DNA from: Prevotella sp. UBA4330
Lineage (GTDB): Bacteria; Bacteroidota; Bacteroidia; Bacteroidales; Bacteroidaceae
Length of the DNA stretch: 64,000 nt
Direction of reading: 5' to 3'
Assembly: GCA_002394385.1 (NCBI GenBank)
Contig: DGTS01000002.1
Span: 1-64,000, forward strand
Positions 36,207-45,489 of this stretch are shown here, in pieces. The position numbers and the translations under genes were made by a program. The notes under the pieces are model-generated. The model saw only the letters and a program-made list of their open reading frames with translations. It was not told where the DNA came from and did no database searches. How positions within the stretch are numbered: position 1 is the first letter of the stretch; the number at the start of each line of letters is the position of its first letter.

Positions 36207-36917
36207 TTAGGAGTTAGACCGAACTCTTAACTCATACGTTTTTCTTCTGTCCGACTCAATCATGAGACTCGTATTCTGCTCTAAAATGGGACGAAGACGG
36301 CGGATAAGTGTGTAAAGAGTGTCGCTGGCGTCTGGTTTCTTAGGCCACAAGGCATCGCAAATCTCCTGTTTCGTGAGGCGATGCGACGGAGCATTGAAGA
36401 ACATCTCCATCAGTTGCTGCTGCATAGGGGTTAGTCGCAATGTCTCACCTGAGGAGACAACAAACATACCTTCAGACGCACAAAAAGCCAAACCGCCGTA
36501 TGTGTTCGGCATTTCTGCAACCGCAACAGGCAACTTTTCATGCAACTGCCGATGTCTGTAATAGCAGAAAAGGAGCCACATCATCGTCACCATCCATAAC
36601 ACTCCACTTGCCCGCTTGTCGGAAAGCGAGATAATGGTAGCAGCCGAACATTGACCTTTAAGTGCCATTTGCCCGTCAGCCTTCACACCAACAGCAATGG
36701 TTGCCCTGCCTCGAAGGTTGGTCAACTGCAAATGACTGTTGAATATTCGCACAGTATCTTGACTGATAACATCGCTCTGTTGCTCGGCAATCGTCTGTTC
36801 CAGCGCCTGCGCCATATCCTCGCTCACCTTGCGTTCCGTAGATTTGTAAGTATGAACGCTTGTGAAGAACGATGCAACAAGCAAGCAAAAAAGCACTACT
36901 ACAGTATATCCTTTCAT
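36207..36917 (-). CDS. Membrane-bound winged-helix regulator (ToxR-like layout)
   Basis: A 236-residue protein: N-terminal helix (about 4-22), a periplasmic segment of about 85 residues, second helix (about 107-122), then a cytoplasmic OmpR-type winged helix (about 150-236, LTPMQQQLMEMFFNAPSHRLTK, LWPKKPDASDTLYTLIRRLRP). This layout recalls ToxR/CadC, but here the DNA-binding domain is at the C-terminus. It probably senses periplasmic signals and controls the adjacent barrel gene. I chose ATG 36917 because a strong promoter at 36942-36973 lies just upstream; the longer frame to 37133 crosses it. Confidence 0.8.
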   Translation of the reverse strand: MKGYTVVVLFCLLVASFFTSVHTYKSTERKVSEDMAQALEQTIAEQQSDVISQDTVRIFNSHLQLTNLRGRATIAVGVKADGQMALKGQCSAATIISLSDKRASGVLWMVTMMWLLFCYYRHRQLHEKLPVAVAEMPNTYGGLAFCASEGMFVVSSGETLRLTPMQQQLMEMFFNAPSHRLTKQEICDALWPKKPDASDTLYTLIRRLRPILEQNTSLMIESDRRKTYELRVRSNS

Positions 36918-36941
36918 TTCGTTTCCATTGTTTGATGGGGG

Positions 36942-36973
36942 CAAAAGTAAGTAAAATCCGCAACAAATCCAAA
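36942..36973 (-). promoter_or_regulatory. Promoter of the membrane-bound regulator
   Basis: Minus strand: TTTG (36970-36973), 20 bp, TACTTTTG (36942-36949). It ends 25 bases before ATG 36917. Beyond it, 37088-37119 can form an imperfect hairpin (AGCGCAAAGG with CCTTGCGCT) of unknown role. Confidence 0.7.
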
Positions 36974-37446
36974 CAAATGACACACTAAAACATGTTATCT
37001 GCAACATAAAAAGATATGATACAAAAACAAAAATCCCCTCCTTCACGGAGGGGTGGGGTAATAAAAAAACTACTAAAACGAAAAAAGAGCGCAAAGGTTT
37101 CTCACGAGACCCTTGCGCTAACATATTCAACAAATAACACTAACAATTATTATTACTCAAGACAAAATGCTATATTTTAAATCAAACTGCTATATTTCTA
37201 CGTCGAGTCTTATATAACACGCATTTGTGCGCTGTAGGGTTCTAAATCACGTTGCAAAGGTATTCAAAAATGCAACACGCGCAAAACTTTCCTGTTTCAA
37301 AAATGTTTCATAGTTTCTCACAGCAAATTTATTTTCGCTTCTTTTGTTTTTGAAACATTTAGAAACGTAAAATGACACAAATAAAAACGTATTTCTTGCC
37401 TATATAAAGATGTTTTGACTAATTAACATGTTCGAATTGAAAATTA

Positions 37447-37478
37447 TTTGTCAGTATAAAGTATAATTCTTATCTTTG
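37447..37478 (+). promoter_or_regulatory. Promoter of the GH9 gene
   Basis: TTTG (37447-37450), 20 bp, TATCTTTG (37471-37478), a near-perfect Bacteroidota promoter 50 bases before ATG 37528. The rest of the 37134-37527 gap is AT-rich with no gene. Confidence 0.75.
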
Positions 37479-37527
37479 CATGGCATTTCCTTAATAAATA
37501 ATAACGGTCAAACTAATTAACCATAAT

Positions 37528-39264
37528 ATGAAAAGAACAATCATCCTCTCTGCCATCATCACCGCAACAGCAACAACGATGATGGCACAACAGACAGAGA
37601 CAATCCGCATGAACCAGGTGGCTCTCTATCCCTCACAGCAGAAAACAGCAGTCATCGAGGCGTCATCGGCAAAGAAAATCAGTGTCAAGAACGTGGCAAC
37701 AGGCAAGAGCGCAGGCAAGGCACGCGTCGTAAGGAAGAGCACATCGCCATGGTCGGGCAAGCAACGCACCATCGTGGACATCGCCAACATCACCGAACCA
37801 GGCACCTACGAACTGAGTGCCAACGGCGCAATACAGAGGTTTGTGGTGAAGAACGACGCACTTACCGACATCACTAAGGCCGCGCTGAAGGCGTTCTATC
37901 TCATCCGCTCGGGTGTGGAGATAGAACCGCAATATGCCAAGGAGTATGCCCGCCCGCTGGGACATCCCGACACCAAGGTAATGGTTCATGCCTCGGCAGT
38001 GTCGCCAGGACGACCCGAAGGAACCATCATCTCGTCGCCACTGGGATGGTATGACGCAGGCGACTATAACAAATATATCGTCAACTCGGCTTATTCCGTC
38101 GCTGTGATGCTGCAGTCATACGAGCAGAACAAGGCATACTTCGACCGTCTCAACGTGAATATACCTGAAAGCAACAACCAGACTGCCGACCTCCTCGACG
38201 AGGTGATGTTCAACCTGAAATGGATGCTCACCATGCAAGACCCGTACGACGGTGGCGTTTATCACAAACTGACGACACCCAACTTCGAGGGTTTTGTGAT
38301 GCCGAAGGACTGTCATCAGCAGCGGTATGTTATCCAGAAAAGTGTCACCGCTACATACGACTTTGCCGCTGTCATGGCTCTCGCATCACGTTTGTTCGAG
38401 GGTAATAAAGACTATTCATGCTTCTCGGCACGTGCAAAGGATGCTGCGCTCGCCGCATACAACTGGGCAGAACTGCACCCCAAGGCTCTCTACAACCAGG
38501 ACGCTATGAACAAGCAGTATGACCCCGACGTGAGCACCGGCACATACGGCGACTTCAACGCCAGCGACGAACGGCTGTGGGCTGCCGCCGAACTGTTCCT
38601 GCTCACTGGCGACAAGGTGTTCCTCGATGCTGCCAAGCCCATCACCGAGCGCAACTTCACACTCCCATCATGGGGAAATGTCGCAGGTCTCGCCATGTTC
38701 TCATGGATAGCCAACAAAGAGAAAAACCCAGAGATAAGCGCCGATTTGCAGAAGAAACTGATTAATTATTGCGACGCAAAACTTGCCACCACACCGACAT
38801 CATCGTTCAACACTCCTTGCGGCAACGACGCTAAGGACTTCGGATGGGGTTGTCTCGCAGAGGCTTTCTGTGCCAATGGCATGACGCTGCTCTATGCCAA
38901 CAAGTTAACTGGCGACAAGAAATATCTTGAGGGAGCACTGCAGAACGCTGATTATATCCTCGGACGCAACGCCACGGGCTATTGCTACGTCACAGGCTTC
39001 GGACAGAAGAGCACCATGCACCCGCACCACCGCGTGTCGGCAGCCGACGGTATCGACGCTCCGATGCCGGGACTGCTCGCCGGCGGACCCAACCCGGGAC
39101 AGCAAGACAATGGCGATGGCTCACTGGCTTATCCATCAAAACAGCCCGATGAGTCGTACATCGACCACGAAGGCTCATACGCAAGCAATGAAATCGCAAT
39201 CAACTGGAACGCCACTCTCGTAGCAATGCTTGGATGGATTGACGCTCAAAATAGTCCGTATTAA
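37528..39264 (+). CDS. Secreted GH9 family glycoside hydrolase (endoglucanase-like)
   Basis: A 578-residue exported enzyme. Signal peptide (1-20, ATTMMAQ); N-terminal Ig-like CelD_N domain (about 24-110); GH9 catalytic domain (about 115-575). GWYDAGDYNKY (about 173-183) supplies the base and nucleophile-water Asp pair, and HEGSYASNEIAINWNA near the C-terminus holds the acid Glu. GH9 enzymes hydrolyse beta-1,4-glucans such as cellulose and cello-oligosaccharides. No carbohydrate-binding module or T9SS tail. The last residues (NSPY) are already array sequence. Strong own promoter and a hairpin terminator at 39358-39394. Confidence 0.92.
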   Translation: MKRTIILSAIITATATTMMAQQTETIRMNQVALYPSQQKTAVIEASSAKKISVKNVATGKSAGKARVVRKSTSPWSGKQRTIVDIANITEPGTYELSANGAIQRFVVKNDALTDITKAALKAFYLIRSGVEIEPQYAKEYARPLGHPDTKVMVHASAVSPGRPEGTIISSPLGWYDAGDYNKYIVNSAYSVAVMLQSYEQNKAYFDRLNVNIPESNNQTADLLDEVMFNLKWMLTMQDPYDGGVYHKLTTPNFEGFVMPKDCHQQRYVIQKSVTATYDFAAVMALASRLFEGNKDYSCFSARAKDAALAAYNWAELHPKALYNQDAMNKQYDPDVSTGTYGDFNASDERLWAAAELFLLTGDKVFLDAAKPITERNFTLPSWGNVAGLAMFSWIANKEKNPEISADLQKKLINYCDAKLATTPTSSFNTPCGNDAKDFGWGCLAEAFCANGMTLLYANKLTGDKKYLEGALQNADYILGRNATGYCYVTGFGQKSTMHPHHRVSAADGIDAPMPGLLAGGPNPGQQDNGDGSLAYPSKQPDESYIDHEGSYASNEIAINWNATLVAMLGWIDAQNSPY

Positions 39265-39357
39265 TTACTAAAATAGCCCGTATTAATTACTAAAATAGCC
39301 TATATTGCAGAGTAAAATAGCCTATTGTACTCACCAAAATAGCCTATTTTACTTTTC
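39248..39357. repeat. Five 22-bp units (AAAATAGCCTATT) at the 3' end of the GH9 gene
   Basis: Five consecutive 22-bp units begin AAAATAG and then vary: the first two share AGNCCGTATTAATTACT; the last three share AGCCTAT and then diverge. The GH9 stop codon (39262-39264) is within unit 1. It is followed directly by a terminator hairpin. Confidence 0.8.
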
Positions 39358-39394
39358 AAAGCCGCCGATCATACATACTATAATCGGCGGCTTT
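39358..39394. terminator. Hairpin terminator after the GH9 gene
   Basis: AAAGCCGCCGAT (39358-39369) pairs with ATCGGCGGCTTT (39383-39394): a perfect 12-bp stem, 13-base loop, A-flank and T-end on both sides, consistent with a bidirectional terminator. Confidence 0.75.
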
Positions 39395-39417
39395 GACTAT
39401 CAGAAAGCATGTAAACG

Positions 39418-39692
39418 TCTCCCCGCCCCTGAAGTTCCCCTCGCCCCTTGGAGAGGGGATAGGGGTGAGGCTTTGGGGCCAGGGGTGGGGTCAGTTATAT
39501 TAGGAAGAAGATAAAAGATATGGTAGAAGTTGCGTGTGGATAAAAGTCTCAGTCCCCACCCCTTCCCCTCCCCTTCAGGGGCGGGGAGTCGTTAGCAAAT
39601 GGGATAATGTTCTGAATGAATCCGTACGCGATGTATCCCCACCACTGAAGTCCCCCTCGCCCCTTGGAGAGGGGATAGGGGTGAGGCTTATA
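39418..39692. repeat. GGGGCGAGGGG dispersed repeats in both orientations
   Basis: Copies of CCCCTCGCCCCTTGGAGAGG at about 39436 and 39652 (same orientation) and an inverted CCCCTTCAGGGGCGGGGAG copy near 39570. They can pair into long hairpins over the GH9/helicase intergenic gap. No gene is seen in this stretch. Confidence 0.7.
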
Positions 39693-39709
39693 AGGAGACG
39701 GTAGAAACA

Positions 39710-42700
39710 CTATGCAAGTGTGAGTGTTTCGTTCTTCTCCACAATCTTTCCGCTATCTTTCAGCATGTTGATGGCAGCGTCGAGACAACTTAGAAGATGC
39801 TTGCCGCGCAGAGCACTGCCCATGAGATGGGCGGTGAGTCGCTTCAGTTCCTTCGTCGGAACGCTGACCTGCTGTCCCACGAGGTAACACATGGCGTTGG
39901 CGAGTTCTTCCACCGGTATGTCATCGATGTCTCTGCCCTCGAGCGAGCGGTGCCCGGTGTAGGCAACCCTGTCTTCATCTGAGACAAAGACGGTTTTCTG
40001 CTGCAGTTCAGGATAATTCTTGCAAGAGCATTTGCCGAGTACATCGCTGATTAGAGAGTCGAGCCGCCAGAGACTGTCCAAATGCAGGAGGTCGGCCATG
40101 CGACGCCTGACATAACTCTCGGTGACGGGCTGTTCCTCGACGACGAGTTGCTGAATGATTTCCTTTATCCTTCTCTGTGTCCTTTGGTCGAGGCTGAACT
40201 GTGCCGGCACGTTGCCGAACGAAGCGTGGCGATATGGCGAACTCTCGATGCCTTCGATGTCTATCTTCTCCTCGTCGTCAACGTTGAAAGCCTTTGGCTT
40301 GGTCTCCTCGACGGGAATATCGGGCGGCAGTGTCTTGTTGCGTATTCCCTCGATGCGCTCCAGAATACGGTTCACCACCTTCTCCTTGTTCTCATACCAG
40401 TCAACGCTCCACACGCGCATCACCTCCCACTTGAGCGAGTTAAGCACATTTGGCTGCACTATCTCGCGGTCGCGTGTGGTCTTTGTCTCGTAGTAGTTCT
40501 TGCCGTCGCAGAGTATGCCCAGCATGTAGTTCTGCTCGTCGTCGGGGTCAACCACCGCTATGTCAATCTTGAAGTTGCTCCTGCCCACGTTTGTCTGCAC
40601 CTGATAGCCACGCTCCTCCAGTTCCTTGGCGACAAGGTTCACGAGTTTACTCTCCTCTGCTGTCGATATCGCCGACTGCGGGATGTTCATCGTTCCGTTA
40701 GCGGCGAACTCGAGGAAGCGCTTCAGACCCTCAACACCCTTTGCGCTGCTGCGCTTCAGGTCTATCTGCTCGGCGCGCATGGTGGAATAGACAATCATTT
40801 CGTAACGTGAACGCGAGACGGCCACATTCAATCGGCGCTCGCCGCCATCGTTGTTCAGCGGTCCGAAGTTCATCGACACATTACCGCTCTTGTCGGGACC
40901 ATAGCCCACGCTGAACAGAATGACATCGCGCTCGTCTCCCTGCACATTCTCAAGGTTCTTGATGAACAACGGCTCTTCGCACTGGAAAGCCTTTGCCTCC
41001 AGGTCGGGCTGCTTGGCAAGTTCCTCGATGAGAATGTCCTCGATGAGGTTCTGCTGCACCTTGCTGAACGACACTATACCGATGCTGCGTTTCGACTTCT
41101 CCGGGTCGGCGAGCCGTCTGAGCACCTCGGCAACTATCGCCTCTGCCTCTGCACGGTTGCTGCGTGTACGTCCCTTGTCGTAGGTGCCTTCTATCTGCAC
41201 CAGACTCACCTTGCGCTCGCGGTCGTCAACCGAGGGGAAGGTGAACAGTCGCCCGTCGTAGTATTGCTGGTTGCTGAACGCTATGAGCGACTCATGCTTC
41301 GAACGGTAGTGCCACGACAGGTAATGGCCTGGCATGGAGAGAGTTATGCAGTCGTCGAGGATGCTGTCCATGTCGTCGATGTCTGCCTCTTCCTCGTCCA
41401 CCTGCTGAGTGGCGAAGAAACTGGTAGGCGGCATCTGCTTCGGGTCGCCCACACAGATGAGTGCCTTGCCGCGCGCTATTGCTCCGACAGCCTCGCTCGT
41501 CGGCATCTGCGATGCCTCGTCGAACACCACAAGGTCGAATTTCTCGCCCTCCATGTCGATGTATTGCGCCACGCTGATTGGGCTCATCAGCATTACGGGA
41601 CAGAGTTTGGGCAACAATGTAGGTATCTGGTCGATTATCTTGCGTATGCTTGTGCCGCGCCCTCCGTTGGCAATGTTGCGCTTCAGTATGCCCATTTCCG
41701 AGTTTGCCGCTGCCGCAACGGTCTGACTCGGTATGCGGGCGGCGAGGCGGCAGTAGAGTTCTTTCTTGGTGAGTTCCTGGAAAGCGTAGGTCTCCTGGCG
41801 GTATTTCTCTATTATCTTCTCGAACAACAGTCCGTTGAACATGCGCAGTTGCTCGTCCTTGTCAACCATCTGCATGGTCAGACGGTGCAGCATTCCCTTG
41901 CGGAAAGCGAGCGACGCATCGCGTGCCGAGGCGCGTTTCTGCACGATATATCGCGGAATGCAGTGCAGCCCTTGTGCGTAAAGTGCCGCCGTGCGGTCGG
42001 TGTATTGGCTCCAGTCCTTCAGTTTGTCGATGTTGGCAAGCCATCGCTCCGAGAGTCGTGGCACCGCCGTGAGACGTTCCTTCGTGCCAAACCCTATAGA
42101 CACCAGTTGCTCTATCTGAGCCATGATGTCCTTCAGCGCAGCGTAACGGCGCGAGAAGTCATTGTATAATGTTGAGTGCTGAGCGTTGAGTGTCGAGCGA
42201 TAATTGTTTTGAACAGCGTTGCTTCCGTTCATGGCTCCACCCTCTATGCTCGTCAAGAGTTTTGACAGATAAGGCGCGTGTCGCAGTGATGGCTCTATGG
42301 TGTCCCACTGTTCGTTGTCGGGTTGTGCCATGACGCCGAATATCGCCTGCATCATCGGCGAGGACGATGCGGTGGAAGCGTGCAGTTGCTGATAGTCTTC
42401 CACCTTCTTCAGCGTTGCGGGAACATTTTCGAACACTGCCGTGGGGCAGTATGTGGAGAACTCCTTCATGAAGTTCTTCTTGGCAAAATACTTCGGCAGG
42501 AACCACTTGTCGTTCACCTGTTGCCAGCGTGCCTGCCACTGCTTCATGTCGGCCTGAAGCAAAGAGGGGCTACATGTCTTGAGCAACGACGAACGTTCTG
42601 CATCGCGCTTGCGCCCGCTTTCCACTGCCGCCAGCAACCGCTGGTTGGTTGTTTCGTCAGAGTTATACTGCAGGAGAGTCTCGTTAATCACGGGCATAGC

Positions 42701-45448
42701 AGTCACCGTCTTGCCCAGTGCGTCGGTCCATTCGAGCCATGCGTCGGTCTCTGCTCCCTTCACTGGCAGCATGTTGTACGCCGCTATGAGGTCGGCGAAT
42801 GCCTTGCGATACTGTTGCAGCAGTTGTTTCAGGCGCTCGGCATTGTCGAAGGTGTATTGCTTCATTGCGATGTCGAGCAGCGGGTGGTTGGCAGGATGGC
42901 CTGTAATCTCGAACACGGTGTCGAGTGCCAGTGTTTGTTCTGCCCACTGCTCCATTGCCGCACGTGTCACGGTGCTGCCTTCCGGCAGTCCCTCGCCAAT
43001 CTCGTCGCCGTCGATTGAAAGATATTCCGAGATGGTGTCATAGAGCGAGTAGCCGTTGGAGTGTTTGCGATGCAGGTTCTCCATGTATTTTATGAGTTGC
43101 TGGCGGTCGGCAAAGAGTTGCTGACTCGACTGCTCGAAGTCCTCAGGCGACTTTATCCTTGTAACGTCGAGAGCCTTCTGCATCTGCTGGAGGAAGTGGG
43201 TCTTCGACACCTTGTTGCTGTGCAGTTCAAGACAGAAGGGGTCGAGTCCGATCTTTGCCAGACGGCGCTGCACCACCTCGAGAGCCGCCATCTTCTCTGC
43301 CACGAAGAGCACCCGCTTGTCGTGATAGAGCGCATTGGCAATCATGTTGGTGATGGTCTGGCTCTTTCCCGTGCCCGGAGGACCGTAGAGTATGAAACTC
43401 TTGCCGTTGCCGCTCTCTATAACTGCCTCGAGTTGCGACGAGTCAACATCCACAGGAATGGCAAATTCCGACGGTTGTGTGCTGCGGTCGGCATTCCGTG
43501 CATCCACGGTATTGTCAACATCACTCAACTGCACCTTGCCTTCCATCAACGAGCGCACCACCTCGTTCTCCTTCAGATGGTCTGCGTTGTTGTGAATGTC
43601 GTTCCACATTACGAACTTGTTGAACGAGAACAGTCCCAGCAGCGACTCCTCCATGACATCCCAGCGCGCCATTTCGCTTATCGACTGTCTCACCGCCGAG
43701 AGTATCATCTTGACGTCAACGCCGTGCTCGTCTTTAGGAAGAGGGTTGAAGATGTTGAGGTTCACCTTGAACTGTTGTCTGAGCAGTTCTACCAAGGTGA
43801 TGTTTATTATGATGTCCTCCTCGCGTGTTCTTATTATATAGTTGTTGCCAGCCTTGCGCAGGATGTTGACAGGCATCAGCAGTATAGGCGCGAAACGAGG
43901 CACCACGCTCTTCTCGTTCTCATACCATTTCAGCATTCCCAGCACGAGGAACAGCGTGTTGGCACCGTTCTCCTCGAGTGAGTTGCGCGAGGCGCGATAG
44001 ACGAACTTCAATGCGGAGTCGAGTTCTGCCTGACTGTGATAAGATATTAGCCTGCGGTTGTCGTGCGCCTCGGTGCGTGCCATTTCCTCAAGGTCGGCAG
44101 CCTGAAGCCGCGAGTCGTACATGCCCGTCTCTGTGGGGTCTATCTGTTTCTTGGGGAAGGGTATTACGCTGAAGTCATTGCCGTCGAACACAGCGTCCTC
44201 GAGTTTATCGATGCCGAACGACACGAAAGGTATCACACGGCGGCCGAGACGGCAGTTTATCAGGTTGTTGCGGAGCGAGAAGTCAAGCAACTTGCGCTCC
44301 CAGATGAGTTGCTTGGTCAGTTGCTGTGGTGTCTGGTCCAGATGCAGAGCATAGTGGTCGAAGGTCTGTATTCCGTCGGTTGCCGCGTCATGTTCCACCC
44401 CTTCGTTCTCCAACACCCAGCCGCTTTCGCCCAGAACCCTTGTGGGCAGCGGCCTCACATTGTCGAGACGGCAGCGGCGTATGTCGATGAAACAACGGAA
44501 CTGCTGCTCCTGCCGCAACTTCTTCTCTGCGGCAGCCACAGCATCGTCGAAGGTCACTGGCGACGACGAAGTGATGAATGTGCTCTCCACCAGCACCAGA
44601 TTGTTCACGCCGTCGGCGCTCTGCTTCAGCAGGTAACTGGCATCGTCGCCCACGTCCTGCGAGTAGAACTGCTCGTTGAGCCATGCTCCCACGAAGGCAT
44701 GTCCGTCCATTATTACCACGATGGGGAACAGTCCGACAGCCTCGAAGCATGAAGCCATGAGCACTGTGGTGTCCAGACATGTGCCCAGTTTCTCTGTAAG
44801 CACGCGGTCGGCAAGGCGTATGCGCTGGCCCCGTTGCTCGAAACTGGCCATTGGCTCGCTATACACGATGCCCTCGCCGCGCAGCGCCTCGTAAATCGCA
44901 GCCACCTGCATGCGCACGCGGTTGCGGTCTTGCGTCTGGTAAGCATCCATCGACGACGACCCAGTCCAGCGCTCCAGGTACTTTGCACCATTGGTGATGA
45001 CGCGCGAGAGTAACGGATGGTTTGGCGTGACAAAGGCAGCCAGCAGTTCGGGCATGATGCCGATGCCAGCCCACTCCTCGTATGCCAGCAGCCGTATGGG
45101 CAGTTCCTGCACCATCTGCTCTTCCCCACCGATGCACAGTTTCAGAGTGAACGTCGTGTCGGTGGCCTCTGTGGAACTTAGCAGCACGTCTTTCTTCGCC
45201 TCGATGCGCAACTGTTCTATCTGCACTCTGCTACCTGCGGTGATGCTCTCAAGATGTATCTCAGAGAAGTCAATCATCTCGCCACTCACCTGCAAGATGA
45301 CATCTTGCCAGTCGTTGACATCACTATTCTCCACCACACAACTGACACAGGTCTTCAGCCCTGCCCTTGCCATTGCGTAGTTCACGTTCGGCAAATACTC
45401 CAGTTCAATGCCGCCCTTCGCCGTTCCCGTTAGTTCGTATCTGGTCAT
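39710..45448 (-). CDS. Giant defence-type protein: transglutaminase-like, DUF4011, SF1 helicase, nuclease, DUF3320
   Basis: A 1912-residue cytoplasmic protein. A beta-rich N-terminus is followed by a transglutaminase-like domain (about 195-290: TEKLGTCLDTTVLMAS with Cys224, MDGHAFVGAW with His250), then a DUF4011-like helical region (380-650). The SF1 helicase has Walker A ILYGPPGTGKSQTITN (about 687-702), motif II VVFDEASQMPTSEAVG (about 1307) and GDPKQMPPTSF. A C-terminal Vsr/DUF559-like nuclease (DIAVVDPDDEQNYMLGILCD, then GKNYYETKTTRDRE) precedes a DUF3320-like end. Such multi-domain proteins occur in phage-defence contexts; a nucleic-acid-processing immune role is likely but unproven. 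Residues near 1083 (NNYRSTLNAQHSTLYND) are repeat-derived. Confidence 0.85.
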   Translation of the reverse strand: MTRYELTGTAKGGIELEYLPNVNYAMARAGLKTCVSCVVENSDVNDWQDVILQVSGEMIDFSEIHLESITAGSRVQIEQLRIEAKKDVLLSSTEATDTTFTLKLCIGGEEQMVQELPIRLLAYEEWAGIGIMPELLAAFVTPNHPLLSRVITNGAKYLERWTGSSSMDAYQTQDRNRVRMQVAAIYEALRGEGIVYSEPMASFEQRGQRIRLADRVLTEKLGTCLDTTVLMASCFEAVGLFPIVVIMDGHAFVGAWLNEQFYSQDVGDDASYLLKQSADGVNNLVLVESTFITSSSPVTFDDAVAAAEKKLRQEQQFRCFIDIRRCRLDNVRPLPTRVLGESGWVLENEGVEHDAATDGIQTFDHYALHLDQTPQQLTKQLIWERKLLDFSLRNNLINCRLGRRVIPFVSFGIDKLEDAVFDGNDFSVIPFPKKQIDPTETGMYDSRLQAADLEEMARTEAHDNRRLISYHSQAELDSALKFVYRASRNSLEENGANTLFLVLGMLKWYENEKSVVPRFAPILLMPVNILRKAGNNYIIRTREEDIIINITLVELLRQQFKVNLNIFNPLPKDEHGVDVKMILSAVRQSISEMARWDVMEESLLGLFSFNKFVMWNDIHNNADHLKENEVVRSLMEGKVQLSDVDNTVDARNADRSTQPSEFAIPVDVDSSQLEAVIESGNGKSFILYGPPGTGKSQTITNMIANALYHDKRVLFVAEKMAALEVVQRRLAKIGLDPFCLELHSNKVSKTHFLQQMQKALDVTRIKSPEDFEQSSQQLFADRQQLIKYMENLHRKHSNGYSLYDTISEYLSIDGDEIGEGLPEGSTVTRAAMEQWAEQTLALDTVFEITGHPANHPLLDIAMKQYTFDNAERLKQLLQQYRKAFADLIAAYNMLPVKGAETDAWLEWTDALGKTVTAMPVINETLLQYNSDETTNQRLLAAVESGRKRDAERSSLLKTCSPSLLQADMKQWQARWQQVNDKWFLPKYFAKKNFMKEFSTYCPTAVFENVPATLKKVEDYQQLHASTASSSPMMQAIFGVMAQPDNEQWDTIEPSLRHAPYLSKLLTSIEGGAMNGSNAVQNNYRSTLNAQHSTLYNDFSRRYAALKDIMAQIEQLVSIGFGTKERLTAVPRLSERWLANIDKLKDWSQYTDRTAALYAQGLHCIPRYIVQKRASARDASLAFRKGMLHRLTMQMVDKDEQLRMFNGLLFEKIIEKYRQETYAFQELTKKELYCRLAARIPSQTVAAAANSEMGILKRNIANGGRGTSIRKIIDQIPTLLPKLCPVMLMSPISVAQYIDMEGEKFDLVVFDEASQMPTSEAVGAIARGKALICVGDPKQMPPTSFFATQQVDEEEADIDDMDSILDDCITLSMPGHYLSWHYRSKHESLIAFSNQQYYDGRLFTFPSVDDRERKVSLVQIEGTYDKGRTRSNRAEAEAIVAEVLRRLADPEKSKRSIGIVSFSKVQQNLIEDILIEELAKQPDLEAKAFQCEEPLFIKNLENVQGDERDVILFSVGYGPDKSGNVSMNFGPLNNDGGERRLNVAVSRSRYEMIVYSTMRAEQIDLKRSSAKGVEGLKRFLEFAANGTMNIPQSAISTAEESKLVNLVAKELEERGYQVQTNVGRSNFKIDIAVVDPDDEQNYMLGILCDGKNYYETKTTRDREIVQPNVLNSLKWEVMRVWSVDWYENKEKVVNRILERIEGIRNKTLPPDIPVEETKPKAFNVDDEEKIDIEGIESSPYRHASFGNVPAQFSLDQRTQRRIKEIIQQLVVEEQPVTESYVRRRMADLLHLDSLWRLDSLISDVLGKCSCKNYPELQQKTVFVSDEDRVAYTGHRSLEGRDIDDIPVEELANAMCYLVGQQVSVPTKELKRLTAHLMGSALRGKHLLSCLDAAINMLKDSGKIVEKNETLTLA

Positions 45449-45489
45449 AACCCTTTTATCTATTACCCATCACCCATCACCTATCACCT

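Noticed and set aside
36918..37133. N-terminal extension of the membrane regulator
   Set aside because: Crosses a strong promoter and a dispersed repeat; ATG 36917 directly precedes the first membrane helix.
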